From the NCBI GenBank assembly GCA_022866585.1, contig JALHUP010000085.1, forward strand, positions 1-11,315: 11,315 nucleotides of DNA. The letters are read 5' to 3'. This document shows positions 1 through 7,978 of this stretch, piece after piece. Source of the stretch: Candidatus Zixiibacteriota bacterium (lineage in GTDB: Bacteria; Zixibacteria; MSB-5A5; SM1-73). Position 1 is the first letter of the stretch, and each line of letters starts with the position of its first letter. Below the pieces are notes generated by a model. That model did not search any database, was not told the DNA's origin, and saw only the letters and a program-made list of their open reading frames with translations. A program made the position numbers and the translations under genes.

Positions 1-1119
1 CGATGGCAGAGCATAAGTCTCATCCATGGAGTTGGTGTGCAAACTCTGGGTTCCTCCGAGCACACCGGCTAAGGCTTGAAAAGCGGTGCGGACTATGTTG
101 TTCTCCGGCTGTTGGGCGGTCAGACTGCACCCTGCAGTTTGGGTATGAAATCTCAAAAGCCATGATTCCGGTTTTTTGGCTTTGTATTTTTCTTTCATGC
201 GTCTTGCCCAGATCCTTCGGGCGGCTCGATATTTGGCCACCTCCTCGAAGAAGTCCAGATGGGAGTTGAAGAAAAACGAAAGACGAGGGGCAAAATCATC
301 CACATCCAGTCCTGCCTTCATGCCTGCTTCCACGTAGGCGAACCCGTCAGCCAAAGTGAAGGCTAACTCCTGAACCGCCGTCGATCCAGCCTCTCGAATA
401 TGATAGCCGGATATTGAAATAGTATTCCATTTGGGCACGTGTTGGGTGCAAAAAGCCACTAAGTCGGTGATCAATCTCATGTGAGGCTCTGGCGGGAAAA
501 TCCATTCCTTCTGGGCAATGTATTCTTTCAGAATGTCATTTTGCACGGTTCCGGTCAGCTTCTCTGAAGGAACTCCTTGCTTTTCACCTACGGCGATATA
601 CATGGCTAAAAGAATGGAGGCGGGTGCGTTGATAGTCATGGAGGTGGAGATTTTGTCTAAAGCTATGCCATCAAAGAGTATCTCCATATCCTCAAGCGAA
701 TCGACCGCCACTCCACAAATTCCCACCTCTCCCAATGACCGGGGATGATCAGAATCCCACCCCATCAAGGTGGGGAGATCAAACGCCACCGAAAGTCCGG
801 TTTGTCCTCGATTAAGAAGAAAATGGTATCTTTGATTGGTCTGCTTTGGACTTCCCATCCCGGAAAACTGCCGCATGGTCCAGAGCCGTCCTCGATACAT
901 ATCTCTCCTGATTCCCCTGGTGTAAGGATACTCGCCGGGAAAACCTAAATCCCGATTATAATCGAAATCCTGGACGTCCAATGGGGTGTAAAGCTCCTTC
1001 ACCGGCTCACCAGACACGCTGATAAACTTTCTATCCGATGGACACTTGCTTTTTTCTTTATCCTTTTCCCATTTCTCCTTTTGATCGGCAATCTTTTTTA
1101 ATGTAGTTTGGCTTAACAT
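1..1119 (-). CDS. B12-dependent acyl-CoA mutase, large (catalytic) subunit, 3' end cut by window
   Basis: N-terminal 373 codons of a methylmalonyl-CoA mutase family catalytic subunit, which rearranges the carbon skeleton of an acyl-CoA with adenosylcobalamin. The frame is open from ATG at 1119 to the window edge, and AGAGGTG lies a few bases upstream as ribosome binding site. Visible family signatures: YTRGI (residues 66-70), MYRGRLWTMRQFSG (74-87), GLSVAFDLPT, then GTVQNDILKEY (about 191-200), FPPEPHMR, ISGYHIREAGSTAVQELAFTLADG (SGYHIREAG around catalytic His240) and QSLHTNSMDE near the edge. His240, Gln193 and Tyr75 match His244, Gln197 and Tyr89 of the Propionibacterium enzyme. However, the residue matching its carboxylate-binding Arg207 is Gln203, as in isobutyryl- and 2-hydroxyisobutyryl-CoA mutases. 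The short N-terminus suits the split type, about 510-560 residues with the B12-binding domain on a separate small subunit. Methylmalonyl-CoA mutase is the default name; substrate is uncertain. Confidence 0.95.
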   Translation of the reverse strand, partial: MLSQTTLKKIADQKEKWEKDKEKSKCPSDRKFISVSGEPVKELYTPLDVQDFDYNRDLGFPGEYPYTRGIRRDMYRGRLWTMRQFSGMGSPKQTNQRYHFLLNRGQTGLSVAFDLPTLMGWDSDHPRSLGEVGICGVAVDSLEDMEILFDGIALDKISTSMTINAPASILLAMYIAVGEKQGVPSEKLTGTVQNDILKEYIAQKEWIFPPEPHMRLITDLVAFCTQHVPKWNTISISGYHIREAGSTAVQELAFTLADGFAYVEAGMKAGLDVDDFAPRLSFFFNSHLDFFEEVAKYRAARRIWARRMKEKYKAKKPESWLLRFHTQTAGCSLTAQQPENNIVRTAFQALAGVLGGTQSLHTNSMDETYALPS

Positions 1120-1159
1120 AAAATCACCTCTTTGTTTTTTTCAATTTTATGAGACGGGC

Positions 1160-1187
1160 GTAGGGACAATGCATGAATTGTCCCTAC
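1160..1187. repeat. perfect 11-bp inverted repeat (hairpin) in the mutase leader
   Basis: GTAGGGACAAT (1160-1170) and its exact complement ATTGTCCCTAC (1177-1187) are separated by six bases, GCATGA. There is no T-run on either side, so a simple terminator is unlikely. The sequence looks like a small dispersed palindrome. It lies 40 to 70 bases before the mutase start and could fold in its mRNA. Confidence 0.85.
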
Positions 1188-1199
1188 ACGTTTTAGGGA

Positions 1200-1228
1200 A
1201 ATTTAAACAGACTTAGTTAAAAAGTCAA
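1200..1228 (-). promoter_or_regulatory. likely sigma-70 type promoter for the acyl-CoA mutase gene
   Basis: Reading the minus strand, TTGACT (1228-1223; 5 of 6 matches to the -35 consensus) is followed by a 17-base spacer and TAAATT (1205-1200; 4 of 6 matches to the -10). Transcription would start near 1193, giving a leader of roughly 75 bases that contains the 1160-1187 hairpin. It would let the mutase be transcribed apart from kdp. Called by eye only. Confidence 0.5.
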
Positions 1229-1234
1229 ATCTTA

Positions 1235-1293
1235 ACCTCTCCCCCTTGTATTCCCCCTCTCCATAACATGGGGAGAAGGATAGGGAGAGAGGT
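1235..1293. repeat. imperfect long inverted repeat rich in CTCTCCC / GGGAGAG
   Basis: The left arm begins ACCTCTCCCC and ends CTCTCCAT (to 1264). The right arm begins ATGGGGAG (from 1268) and ends GGGAGAGAGGT (1293). The arms pair over most of about 27 bases with a few bulges around a 3-base AAC loop. There is no coding potential. It looks like a small non-autonomous repeat element of the kind scattered in intergenic gaps; copies elsewhere cannot be seen from here. Confidence 0.7.
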
Positions 1294-1357
1294 ATCACTC
1301 CTGCTAGGTCAGGGGTCTGTCGGGCGAATATGGTAGAGACTCCAGTCAAACCTTTTA

Positions 1358-1382
1358 CTGTATAGTTATTACAGTTATACAG
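1358..1382. other. AT-rich dyad just downstream of kdpD
   Basis: CTGTATA (1358-1364) and TATACAG (1376-1382) form a 7-bp inverted repeat with an 11-base spacer. An overlapping dyad, ACTGTA/TACAGT, shares the left arm. It begins 11 bases after the kdpD stop on the minus strand. It could be a weak hairpin protecting the kdp transcript or a protein-binding site. It lacks the GC-rich stem and T-run of an intrinsic terminator. Confidence 0.4.
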
Positions 1383-1393
1383 AAGATTTTACA

Positions 1394-3328
1394 CTATTGG
1401 AACTTGATTCGTTCAATGGCCATGGCACCAAGACGAGCAATGGTCTCCATTATCACCTGATTCTCTGGAGTCAATATTTGTTTGTCTTTCCCAAAAAGGA
1501 AAGCCATTACTCCTACAACCTGTTCGGTTGTCCTCATAGGTAGATAAAAAGCTTTAGCCTCGGGCAAGGTTCCGGTTCCACGCCCGGCTGATTGCTTATT
1601 AAGTAAAACCCAGGAAACCACCCCCAGCACGTTAGGATTTATGTCAAAGTCTACGGTTTTTGCTTTAACAATTGGCTCACCATCGATAGGTAGGAAGATT
1701 GCCATCTGGCAAGGGAAAATTTGAGTGATATGTTGGACAAGTATAGAGAGGACCTGCTCCACAGTATGAGCTGTTACAAGATCCCGGCTTAATGCATAAA
1801 GTGTGGTACTCCTCGATTCACTCTCCCTGAGCATCTCGACTTTACTGCGCAGCTTTAATGCTAGATTGCTTATCACCAGAACCACAACGACATAGACCAC
1901 AAACCAGAGGAAATATTCCAGATCAGAAATGGTAAGAGTGAAGTAGGGGGGGACGAATAAGTAATCGAAAATAAGAATAGCTGTTAACGCCGCAAAAATA
2001 GATGGCCCTCTCCCCAGGTAAAGAGCACTTAAAATCAGAGGCAAAAAAAGCAAAAACAGCAAATTAATTTGGCTAAGAGTACCACGAAGGAGAAAGGCAA
2101 TCAAAGACATAATACAAACTGCCAGAAAACTTATAGCATAATTAGCCGGTCGGGAATGAAGGACACGCTTTCGGGGTAGAGGCTTGGGCTCGGCTTTGGC
2201 ATCCAACAAGTAAATATCGATGTTAGGCGTTTTCATCAATAATTTTCGAGGAATCGAAGGGAATATGCCAAAGCGCCGAGGTTTCCCTATTACGATTTTG
2301 GTTACATTATGATCCTGTGCATAATCGGCGATCTCCTGGGTTACATCAGATCCTTTTATCCAGACCACCTGCGCTCCTAATTTCCTTGCCAGCTCCAGCG
2401 CGTTATTTAACCAATCCTTTTCCTTTTCTGAAAGCCTCTTATCTCTTTCTGTTTCCACATGATAGGCAATGCATTCCGCATCGATTTGACTTGCCAGCCT
2501 AAAAGCTGCACGAACAAGTTTTTCTGCATAAGGGCTGGCAAATATTCCTACCAGCACCCGTTCCTTTACGGGCCAGGGTCCGGCTATGGCATGGGCCTGC
2601 ATGTAATGGCGCATTTTCTCGTCCACACTGCCCGCTACCACCCTTAGAGCCAGTTGCCGGAGCGCAAGCAAATTTGCTGGACGGAAAAACTCATCCACTG
2701 CAACTCCGGCTATGTCCTTCACGTAAACCTTTCCTTCATCCAGCCTTTTGAGCAGTTCCTCTGGCGGCAGATCGATCAGTTTGACTTCATCCGCTACTTC
2801 AATAATCGTATCTGGAACCGTTTCATGCACACGTATGTTGGTGATCCGAAAAATTATATCGTTAAGGCTCTCTATATGCTGGACATTCAGTGTGGTATAG
2901 ACGTCGATATCGGCATTGACTATTTCTTGTATGTCCTGATATCGCTTGGCATGGCGCAAACCGGGAGCATTAGTATGAGCAAGCTCATCCACCAAAACCA
3001 GTTTGGGCTTACGCGCCAAAACCTTTTTTAAATCGACTTCCTTAAGTTGGAGCCCCATGTATTCAACAACCAGTGGCGGAATTATTTCGAGCCCTTCCAA
3101 TAGGACATCGGTCTCAGGCCTACCGTGGGTTTCCACGTAGCCCGCCACGATGTCCATCCCCTCCAGTTTTCGCAGTCTGGCATCACTAAGCATGGCATAA
3201 GTTTTTCCGACACCTGGTGCCGATCCGAAGTAGATCGTCAACCTGCCTCGTCTTTCTTGCGACTCTTCTTTCTGTGCCAACTCAAGCAGCGCTTCAGGAG
3301 ACGGTCTTTTTAACTCTTCATCAGCCAT
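1394..3328 (-). CDS. kdpD: short KdpD-like sensor without histidine kinase domain
   Basis: 644 residues, against about 900 for full-length KdpD, the K+/turgor sensor kinase that controls kdp. Domains in order: the KdpD N-terminal domain (about 25-235) with Walker A GSAPGVGKTY at 35-44 and Walker-B-like VLVDELAHTNAPG at 111-123; a universal-stress-protein-like domain (about 256-376); four closely spaced membrane segments (about 397-493, DUF4118 type); and a GAF-type domain (about 505-640). The protein ends IERIKFQ at a TAG stop, just where the HDLRTPL-type phosphoacceptor helix and ATPase domain should begin. The 274 bases downstream encode no kinase remnant. The ATG at 3328 has AGGA a few bases upstream and lies 6 bases after kdpC, so the gene is co-transcribed. 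It may sense ligand or nucleotide and act through a separate kinase or on the pump itself; that is inference. Confidence 0.95.
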   Translation of the reverse strand: MADEELKRPSPEALLELAQKEESQERRGRLTIYFGSAPGVGKTYAMLSDARLRKLEGMDIVAGYVETHGRPETDVLLEGLEIIPPLVVEYMGLQLKEVDLKKVLARKPKLVLVDELAHTNAPGLRHAKRYQDIQEIVNADIDVYTTLNVQHIESLNDIIFRITNIRVHETVPDTIIEVADEVKLIDLPPEELLKRLDEGKVYVKDIAGVAVDEFFRPANLLALRQLALRVVAGSVDEKMRHYMQAHAIAGPWPVKERVLVGIFASPYAEKLVRAAFRLASQIDAECIAYHVETERDKRLSEKEKDWLNNALELARKLGAQVVWIKGSDVTQEIADYAQDHNVTKIVIGKPRRFGIFPSIPRKLLMKTPNIDIYLLDAKAEPKPLPRKRVLHSRPANYAISFLAVCIMSLIAFLLRGTLSQINLLFLLFLPLILSALYLGRGPSIFAALTAILIFDYLFVPPYFTLTISDLEYFLWFVVYVVVVLVISNLALKLRSKVEMLRESESRSTTLYALSRDLVTAHTVEQVLSILVQHITQIFPCQMAIFLPIDGEPIVKAKTVDFDINPNVLGVVSWVLLNKQSAGRGTGTLPEAKAFYLPMRTTEQVVGVMAFLFGKDKQILTPENQVIMETIARLGAMAIERIKFQ

Positions 3329-3334
3329 AATTTC

Positions 3335-3898
3335 CTATAGATTATCTAATGCCAGATTTAACTTTAATACGTTAACCCTCTTTGCGCCCAAAAAACCGAA
3401 CTGACGATCTTCAAGGTAATTCTGCACCAGGTTGCGAACTTTTTCTTCGGAAACATGCCGTTCTTTGGCTATACGTGGTATCTGTATGATCGCCGCTTCT
3501 ATACTTATATGCGGATCGAGCCCACTCCCAGAAGCCATTACCAGATCAGCCGGAAGCAGTCTCTTGATGCCTGTGGATTGAAAGTTGGTGGCGCATTCTT
3601 TTATTCGGTTAACCAGATCCTTGTTCGTGGGACCCAAATTCGAACCACCTGAAGCTAACGGATTGTAAGAGAAGTCGGCCGTTGCAGAAGGACGCGACCA
3701 GAAATATCTGGGATCGGAAAAAGATTGCCCGATCAAAGACGAGCCTATGCACGTTTCGTCAGCCTTATAGATCAGACTTCCGGCTGCCTGACGAGGAAAA
3801 ATAACACGTGCAAGACCTGTCACTACCATAGGGTAAAGAACGCCGGTCAACAATGATAAAACTACAAAAAGTAAAACTGCCTTTTTTATCTCTTTCAT
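3335..3898 (-). CDS. kdpC: potassium-transporting ATPase subunit C
   Basis: KdpC is the single-span subunit that associates with KdpA and KdpB in the high-affinity K+ pump and aids nucleotide binding. From ATG 3898 the protein has 187 residues, close to the family's usual 190. An N-terminal membrane helix (about 5-30, LLFVVLSLLTGVLYPMVVTG) is followed by family blocks GSSLIGQSF (52-60), YFWSRPSA (65-72), SGGSNLGPTN (83-92) and SGLDPHIS (125-132). An upstream in-frame TTG at 3916 would overlap the kdpB stop and add six polar residues (MIEKNH). I prefer the ATG because known KdpC proteins begin almost directly at the helix. Neither start has a strong ribosome binding site, so translation is probably coupled to kdpB. 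Complete, no defects seen. Confidence 0.96.
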   Translation of the reverse strand: MKEIKKAVLLFVVLSLLTGVLYPMVVTGLARVIFPRQAAGSLIYKADETCIGSSLIGQSFSDPRYFWSRPSATADFSYNPLASGGSNLGPTNKDLVNRIKECATNFQSTGIKRLLPADLVMASGSGLDPHISIEAAIIQIPRIAKERHVSEEKVRNLVQNYLEDRQFGFLGAKRVNVLKLNLALDNL

Positions 3899-3912
3899 GT
3901 GATTTTTCTCTA

Positions 3913-6000
3913 TCAAATCAAAACATTTATCAAAAGGTCCAACAACTTGATCCCGACAAAAGGAGCCAAAATCCCACCCAGTCCGTAAACAAACAGGTTA
4001 TGGATCAGTAGTTTTTCAGCAGGCATAGGGCGATACCGTGTTCCTTTCAAGGCCAGGGGCACAAGCAGAGGAATGATTATCGCATTGAAGATAACCGCCG
4101 AAAGGATAGCACTATAGGGATTGGAAAGGTGCATTATATTGAGAACCAAAAGCTGCGGGTATATGGTACAAAGTGCAGCAGGAATAATTGCAAAGTATTT
4201 TGCCACATCGTTGGCGATGCTGAAGGTGGTGAGGTTTCCACGGGTCATGAGAATCTGTTTGCCGATCTCGACAATATCCAGCAGTTTGGTTGGATTGCTG
4301 TCCAGATCAATGATGTTGGCGGCTTCTCTAGCTGGTTGCGTGCCGGTATTCATTGCCACAGCCACATCAGCTTGGGCCAGAGCAGGCGCATCGTTGGTTC
4401 CATCGCCGGTCATAGCTACCATATAACCCTGTTGCTGATACTCCCGGATGAGTTTTAGTTTGTCTTCAGGCTTTGCCTGTGCCAAAAAGTCGTCAACCTT
4501 AGCTTCGGCGGCAATGGCAGCAGCGGTAAGGGGATTGTCTCCGGTGATCATAACAGTTTTAATGCCGATACTGCGCAACTCAGCGAAACGTTCTTTTATA
4601 CCGCCCTTCACCACATCTTTAAGGTGGACGATGCCCAGGACGAACTGACCGTCAGCCACAGCCAGCGGTGTGCCCCCCGACCGCGAGATCGCATCAACTG
4701 ATTCGTTAAGTTGCGCTGGGAAACTGCCACCATTGGCTTCGACATAAGAACGTATTGCGTCTACGGCACCTTTTCGAACGGAAAGGGAGACTGAACCGTC
4801 AGGATCAAGGACATCTATACCGCTCATCCTGGTTAGAACTGAGAAAGGCATAAATCTAGCTTGGCTATCGGTGAGAGACTGAGCGCGTAGCCCGAATTTT
4901 TCTTTAGCCAGCACCACAATAGAGCGTCCTTCCGGAGTTTCGTCAGCAAGTGAGGCAAGCTGGGCGGCCTCCGCTAAATGGTCGGTAGTGAACATGGGAG
5001 CCGGGATAAACTCCGTTGCCATCCGGTTGCCAAACGTGATAGTCCCCGTTTTGTCCAAGAGCAACACGTTGACATCGCCTGCCGCCTCAATCGCCCTTCC
5101 CGAAAGGGCTATGACATTTTTCTGGAATAGGCGGTCCATGCCTGCGATACCTATAGCGGGCAGGAGGGCAGCAATGGTTGTCGGAGCCAAACAGACAAAT
5201 AAGGCGACTAACACGGTGAGCGTTACCGGATGTCCCTGCCCTACTGCTTTTGCACTATAAAGAGAAAGAGGTTTTAGATTGAGTACCACCAGGAAGAAGA
5301 CTATGGTTAAGGCGATCAAGAGCACCTCCAAGGCGATCTCATTCGGGGTCTTGCGACGCTTTGCCCCTTCCACCAAGCTGATCATTCGATCCAGAAAGGT
5401 CTCCCCAGGATTAGCCGTAATACGTACCACGATACGGTTCGCGATAACCTTGGTTCCGCCTGTTACAGCACTGCGGTCTCCTCCGGATTCCCTGACTACC
5501 GGAGCAGATTCGCCTGTAACTGCGGCTTCGTTTACTAAAGCTGCCCCTGTAATTACTTCGCCATCGCTGGCGATCAGATCATTTGCTTCGACTAATATGA
5601 TGTCCCCCTTGCGGAGCTTGGTGGAGGGAACAAGCTCATACTCTCCACCCGGTTCAGGTTTTTTCAACTTTTTGGCTATGATTTCCTTTTGAGTCTTCTT
5701 CATGGAGTCCGCCCGTGCCCTGCCCCGTCCCTCGGCTAAGGATTCCGCAAAGGTAGCGAAGATGACCGTCAGCCAGAGCCAGGTGGAAACCGTTCCAGTA
5801 AACCAAGCCGGCTCTCCTTTTCCTACAATCATATTAATAAAGAAATTTATCGTCGTGATGACACTCATTATTTCAACCGATAACATGACCGGATTACGCC
5901 AAAGGGAACGGGGATCGAGCTTTTTAAAAGAGTCCATCAGAGCAGTTCTCAGCAGTTTCGGATCATATATCCCCTTGCTTTTTTCTTTGGATGTGGCCAT
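3913..6000 (-). CDS. kdpB: potassium-transporting P-type ATPase subunit B
   Basis: Catalytic subunit of the Kdp pump in the inner membrane: ATP hydrolysis through a phospho-aspartate drives K+ uptake through KdpA. It has 695 residues, normal for KdpB. All P-type motifs are present: TGES in the actuator domain (162-165, with Ser165 matching the regulatory Ser162 of E. coli), DKTGTIT with phosphorylated Asp316, the nucleotide-domain blocks FSVLTRMSGID (386-396) and KGA (410-412), TGDNP (486-490), KPEDK (510-514) and GDGTNDAP (532-539). The membrane segment TTFSIANDVAKYF carries Asp598 and Lys601, the charged pair that couples KdpB to KdpA. The ATG at 6000 lies 2 bases after the kdpA stop with an AGGGGGG run upstream. 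No key residue is missing. Confidence 0.98.
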   Translation of the reverse strand: MATSKEKSKGIYDPKLLRTALMDSFKKLDPRSLWRNPVMLSVEIMSVITTINFFINMIVGKGEPAWFTGTVSTWLWLTVIFATFAESLAEGRGRARADSMKKTQKEIIAKKLKKPEPGGEYELVPSTKLRKGDIILVEANDLIASDGEVITGAALVNEAAVTGESAPVVRESGGDRSAVTGGTKVIANRIVVRITANPGETFLDRMISLVEGAKRRKTPNEIALEVLLIALTIVFFLVVLNLKPLSLYSAKAVGQGHPVTLTVLVALFVCLAPTTIAALLPAIGIAGMDRLFQKNVIALSGRAIEAAGDVNVLLLDKTGTITFGNRMATEFIPAPMFTTDHLAEAAQLASLADETPEGRSIVVLAKEKFGLRAQSLTDSQARFMPFSVLTRMSGIDVLDPDGSVSLSVRKGAVDAIRSYVEANGGSFPAQLNESVDAISRSGGTPLAVADGQFVLGIVHLKDVVKGGIKERFAELRSIGIKTVMITGDNPLTAAAIAAEAKVDDFLAQAKPEDKLKLIREYQQQGYMVAMTGDGTNDAPALAQADVAVAMNTGTQPAREAANIIDLDSNPTKLLDIVEIGKQILMTRGNLTTFSIANDVAKYFAIIPAALCTIYPQLLVLNIMHLSNPYSAILSAVIFNAIIIPLLVPLALKGTRYRPMPAEKLLIHNLFVYGLGGILAPFVGIKLLDLLINVLI

Positions 6001-6002
6001 GT

Positions 6003-7799
6003 CTAAATACCCCCCTGCATAATCAGATGTTCAACAAAAGGTCCTAAGGCAAGTGCCGGGAAGAAGGTCAAAGCCCCTACAATTAGGACAACGACCACAA
6101 GCCAGATTATAAAGGGAATTTGATCTGTGGGGAGAGTGCCCACGCTGGGAGGAACGTATTTTTTCTTAACCAGAGAACCAGACATAGCCAGTATTGCCAA
6201 AGCTGGAATAAACCGTCCTATTAACATAGCCAGGGCGGTCATCAAATTATAGAACACGGTATTTGCATTCAATCCTCCAAAAGCGCTTCCGTTATTGTTA
6301 GCCGTGGAGGCAAAAGCATAGAGCACTTCGCTTAAACCATGAGGGCCGGGGTTGGCTATGGAACTCACCCCTGTCGGAGTAATCAGCGCTATGGCAACAA
6401 ACAAGAGGACAACAACCCCGGCAGTAAGAACAGTAATAACCGACATCCACATTTCGGTGACTTCGATCTTTTTCCCCAAGTATTCCGGAGTCCTTCCGAT
6501 CATGAGGCCGGCTACAAACACTGCGATCACGACAAAGGCGAGCATGGTGTAGAGGCCTGATCCCACCCCGCCAAAGACAACTTCACCTAAAAGCATGAGC
6601 ACCAGGGGGATCATTCCTCCCAGAGGGGTGAGTGAGTCGTGCATGGCGTTCACCGCTCCGCACGAGGTTGCGGTAGTCGAAGTAGAAAATAAAACAGTAC
6701 CTCCAAGTCCAAAACGCACTTCTTTTCCTTCCATATTATAGCCGTGAACGCCTATTTTCTGCACCAGGGGATTGCCATTGTATTCTGCCCAGTATTGCAC
6801 TCCAATGGCTAAGACCAGAAGGAACAACATGACCGCATAAAGAGCCCACCCTTGCCGGGAACTGCCCACCATGCGGCCAAGGGCATAAGTTAAGCCAGCC
6901 GGAATCGAAAGGATTAAAAGGATTTCGAGGAAATTGGAAAATGGGGTGGGATTCTCGTAGGGGTGTGCTGAGTTGGCATTGAAAAAACCTCCGCCGTTGG
7001 TTCCGAGTTCCTTGATCGCCTCTTGAGATGCAACCGGACCCATCGGCAGTCTCTGCTCTTTCACCGGTATCTTCACAGTTATCTGGTTCCCATTTATATC
7101 TTTGATTGGATTATTATCGGCATCAAGTTTTGGTTTCTCATAGCTGGTGGATTGTAAGAGCGATACATTTTTATACCCGCTGAAGTTTTGAATCACCCCC
7201 TGCGAAACCAATACCACTGCTGCAACCACCGCAATGGGAAACAGGATATAGAGAACGGTACGGGTTAAATCCAGCCAAAAATTGCCGATGGTTTCCGATG
7301 TTCTGCGGGCAAGCCCGCGGATGAAGGCAATGACGATAGCCATTCCCGTAGCGGCAGAGAGAAAATTCTGCACGGCTAAACCCAATACCTGCGAAAGATA
7401 AGTGGCTGAGGACTCTCCGCTGTAAGCCTGCCAGTTGGTGTTGGTGGTGAAACTTACTGCGGTATTGAGAGCCAGATGCCAGGAGAATCCTGAGAACTTC
7501 TGAGGGTTGAGCGGAAAATGTCCCTGCAAAAGAAGCAGAGCGAAGAGCACGATCATTCCTAAGCAGTTAAAGATAAGCATTGCCACAGCATACTGCTTCC
7601 AGTTCATTTCAGCATTTTTGTCAATGCCGGTAACACGGTAAATCCCGTTCTCCAAAGGGGCAAAAACTGGGCTTAACATGGTGCGTTCCCCTTGGTAGAC
7701 TCTTGCCATATAGCGACCTAAAAATTTAGCCACAAGGGTAAGCAATGAGAAAAATACAAGGATTTGTAAAATGTCTAGAAATAACTCAGTGTTTTGCAT
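6003..7799 (-). CDS. kdpA: potassium-transporting ATPase subunit A (K+ channel-like)
   Basis: Membrane subunit that binds and conducts K+ in the KdpFABC pump. It has 598 residues with about ten membrane segments. The four pore-loop signatures of the channel-like fold are all visible: FTTNTNWQAYSGES (117-130), GTNGGGFFNANSAHPYENP (266-284), TSCGAVNAMHDSLTPLGG (378-395) and STANNNGSAFGGL (498-510). Before the second pore loop is a polar stretch (about 215-253, including KLDADNNPIKDINGNQ), longer than in the approximately 557-residue E. coli protein and probably outside the membrane. ATG 7799 has a modest AGGT upstream. No kdpF-like hydrophobic micro-ORF precedes it; the usual small KdpF may be absent or elsewhere. 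First gene of the kdpABC-kdpD unit. Confidence 0.98.
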   Translation of the reverse strand: MQNTELFLDILQILVFFSLLTLVAKFLGRYMARVYQGERTMLSPVFAPLENGIYRVTGIDKNAEMNWKQYAVAMLIFNCLGMIVLFALLLLQGHFPLNPQKFSGFSWHLALNTAVSFTTNTNWQAYSGESSATYLSQVLGLAVQNFLSAATGMAIVIAFIRGLARRTSETIGNFWLDLTRTVLYILFPIAVVAAVVLVSQGVIQNFSGYKNVSLLQSTSYEKPKLDADNNPIKDINGNQITVKIPVKEQRLPMGPVASQEAIKELGTNGGGFFNANSAHPYENPTPFSNFLEILLILSIPAGLTYALGRMVGSSRQGWALYAVMLFLLVLAIGVQYWAEYNGNPLVQKIGVHGYNMEGKEVRFGLGGTVLFSTSTTATSCGAVNAMHDSLTPLGGMIPLVLMLLGEVVFGGVGSGLYTMLAFVVIAVFVAGLMIGRTPEYLGKKIEVTEMWMSVITVLTAGVVVLLFVAIALITPTGVSSIANPGPHGLSEVLYAFASTANNNGSAFGGLNANTVFYNLMTALAMLIGRFIPALAILAMSGSLVKKKYVPPSVGTLPTDQIPFIIWLVVVVLIVGALTFFPALALGPFVEHLIMQGGI

Positions 7800-7888
7800 A
7801 TTTACCTACTGAGCAATGACAAACATCTGCACAACCTTTTTGGTCGAAAGCTCATTAAAGGTAAAAAAACCTAGCTAAATTCGTTTGA

Positions 7889-7916
7889 AAGCTATGACTC
7901 GGGACTCCATTGTCAA
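7889..7916 (-). promoter_or_regulatory. possible promoter for kdpABC-kdpD
   Basis: In the 179-base gap before kdpA a perfect -35 hexamer TTGACA (7916-7911) stands 16 bases before TAGCTT (7894-7889), which keeps only the three most conserved -10 bases. A poor -10 would suit an activated promoter, but no operator could be identified. The rest of the gap shows no riboswitch-like conserved core. Confidence 0.35.
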
Positions 7917-7978
7917 GGAAAATCTGTAGCAAGTGTTAATGGGAAATTTAGGGTAAGTTATTTTTATATTATGTCGTT

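Noticed and set aside
1120..1200. Cobalamin riboswitch in the mutase leader
   Set aside because: The leader after the predicted promoter is only about 75 bases, with no B12-box-like sequence; a cobalamin riboswitch needs about 200 bases.
1120..1393. Missing kinase domain of kdpD left as a frameshifted remnant
   Set aside because: Reading on past the TAG gives a stop within about 13 codons, and no HDLRTPL-, N-box- or G-box-like segment is visible in the gap.
2317..6560. Numerous plus-strand open frames opposite the kdp genes
   Set aside because: They are antisense shadows of strongly conserved minus-strand genes; their translations show no family motifs.
7800..7978. kdpF or a c-di-AMP riboswitch before kdpA
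   Set aside because: The small open frames (e.g. MESRVIAFKRI, MSFRPKRLCRC...) are not a hydrophobic KdpF-like helix, and the gap is short with no recognisable riboswitch core.
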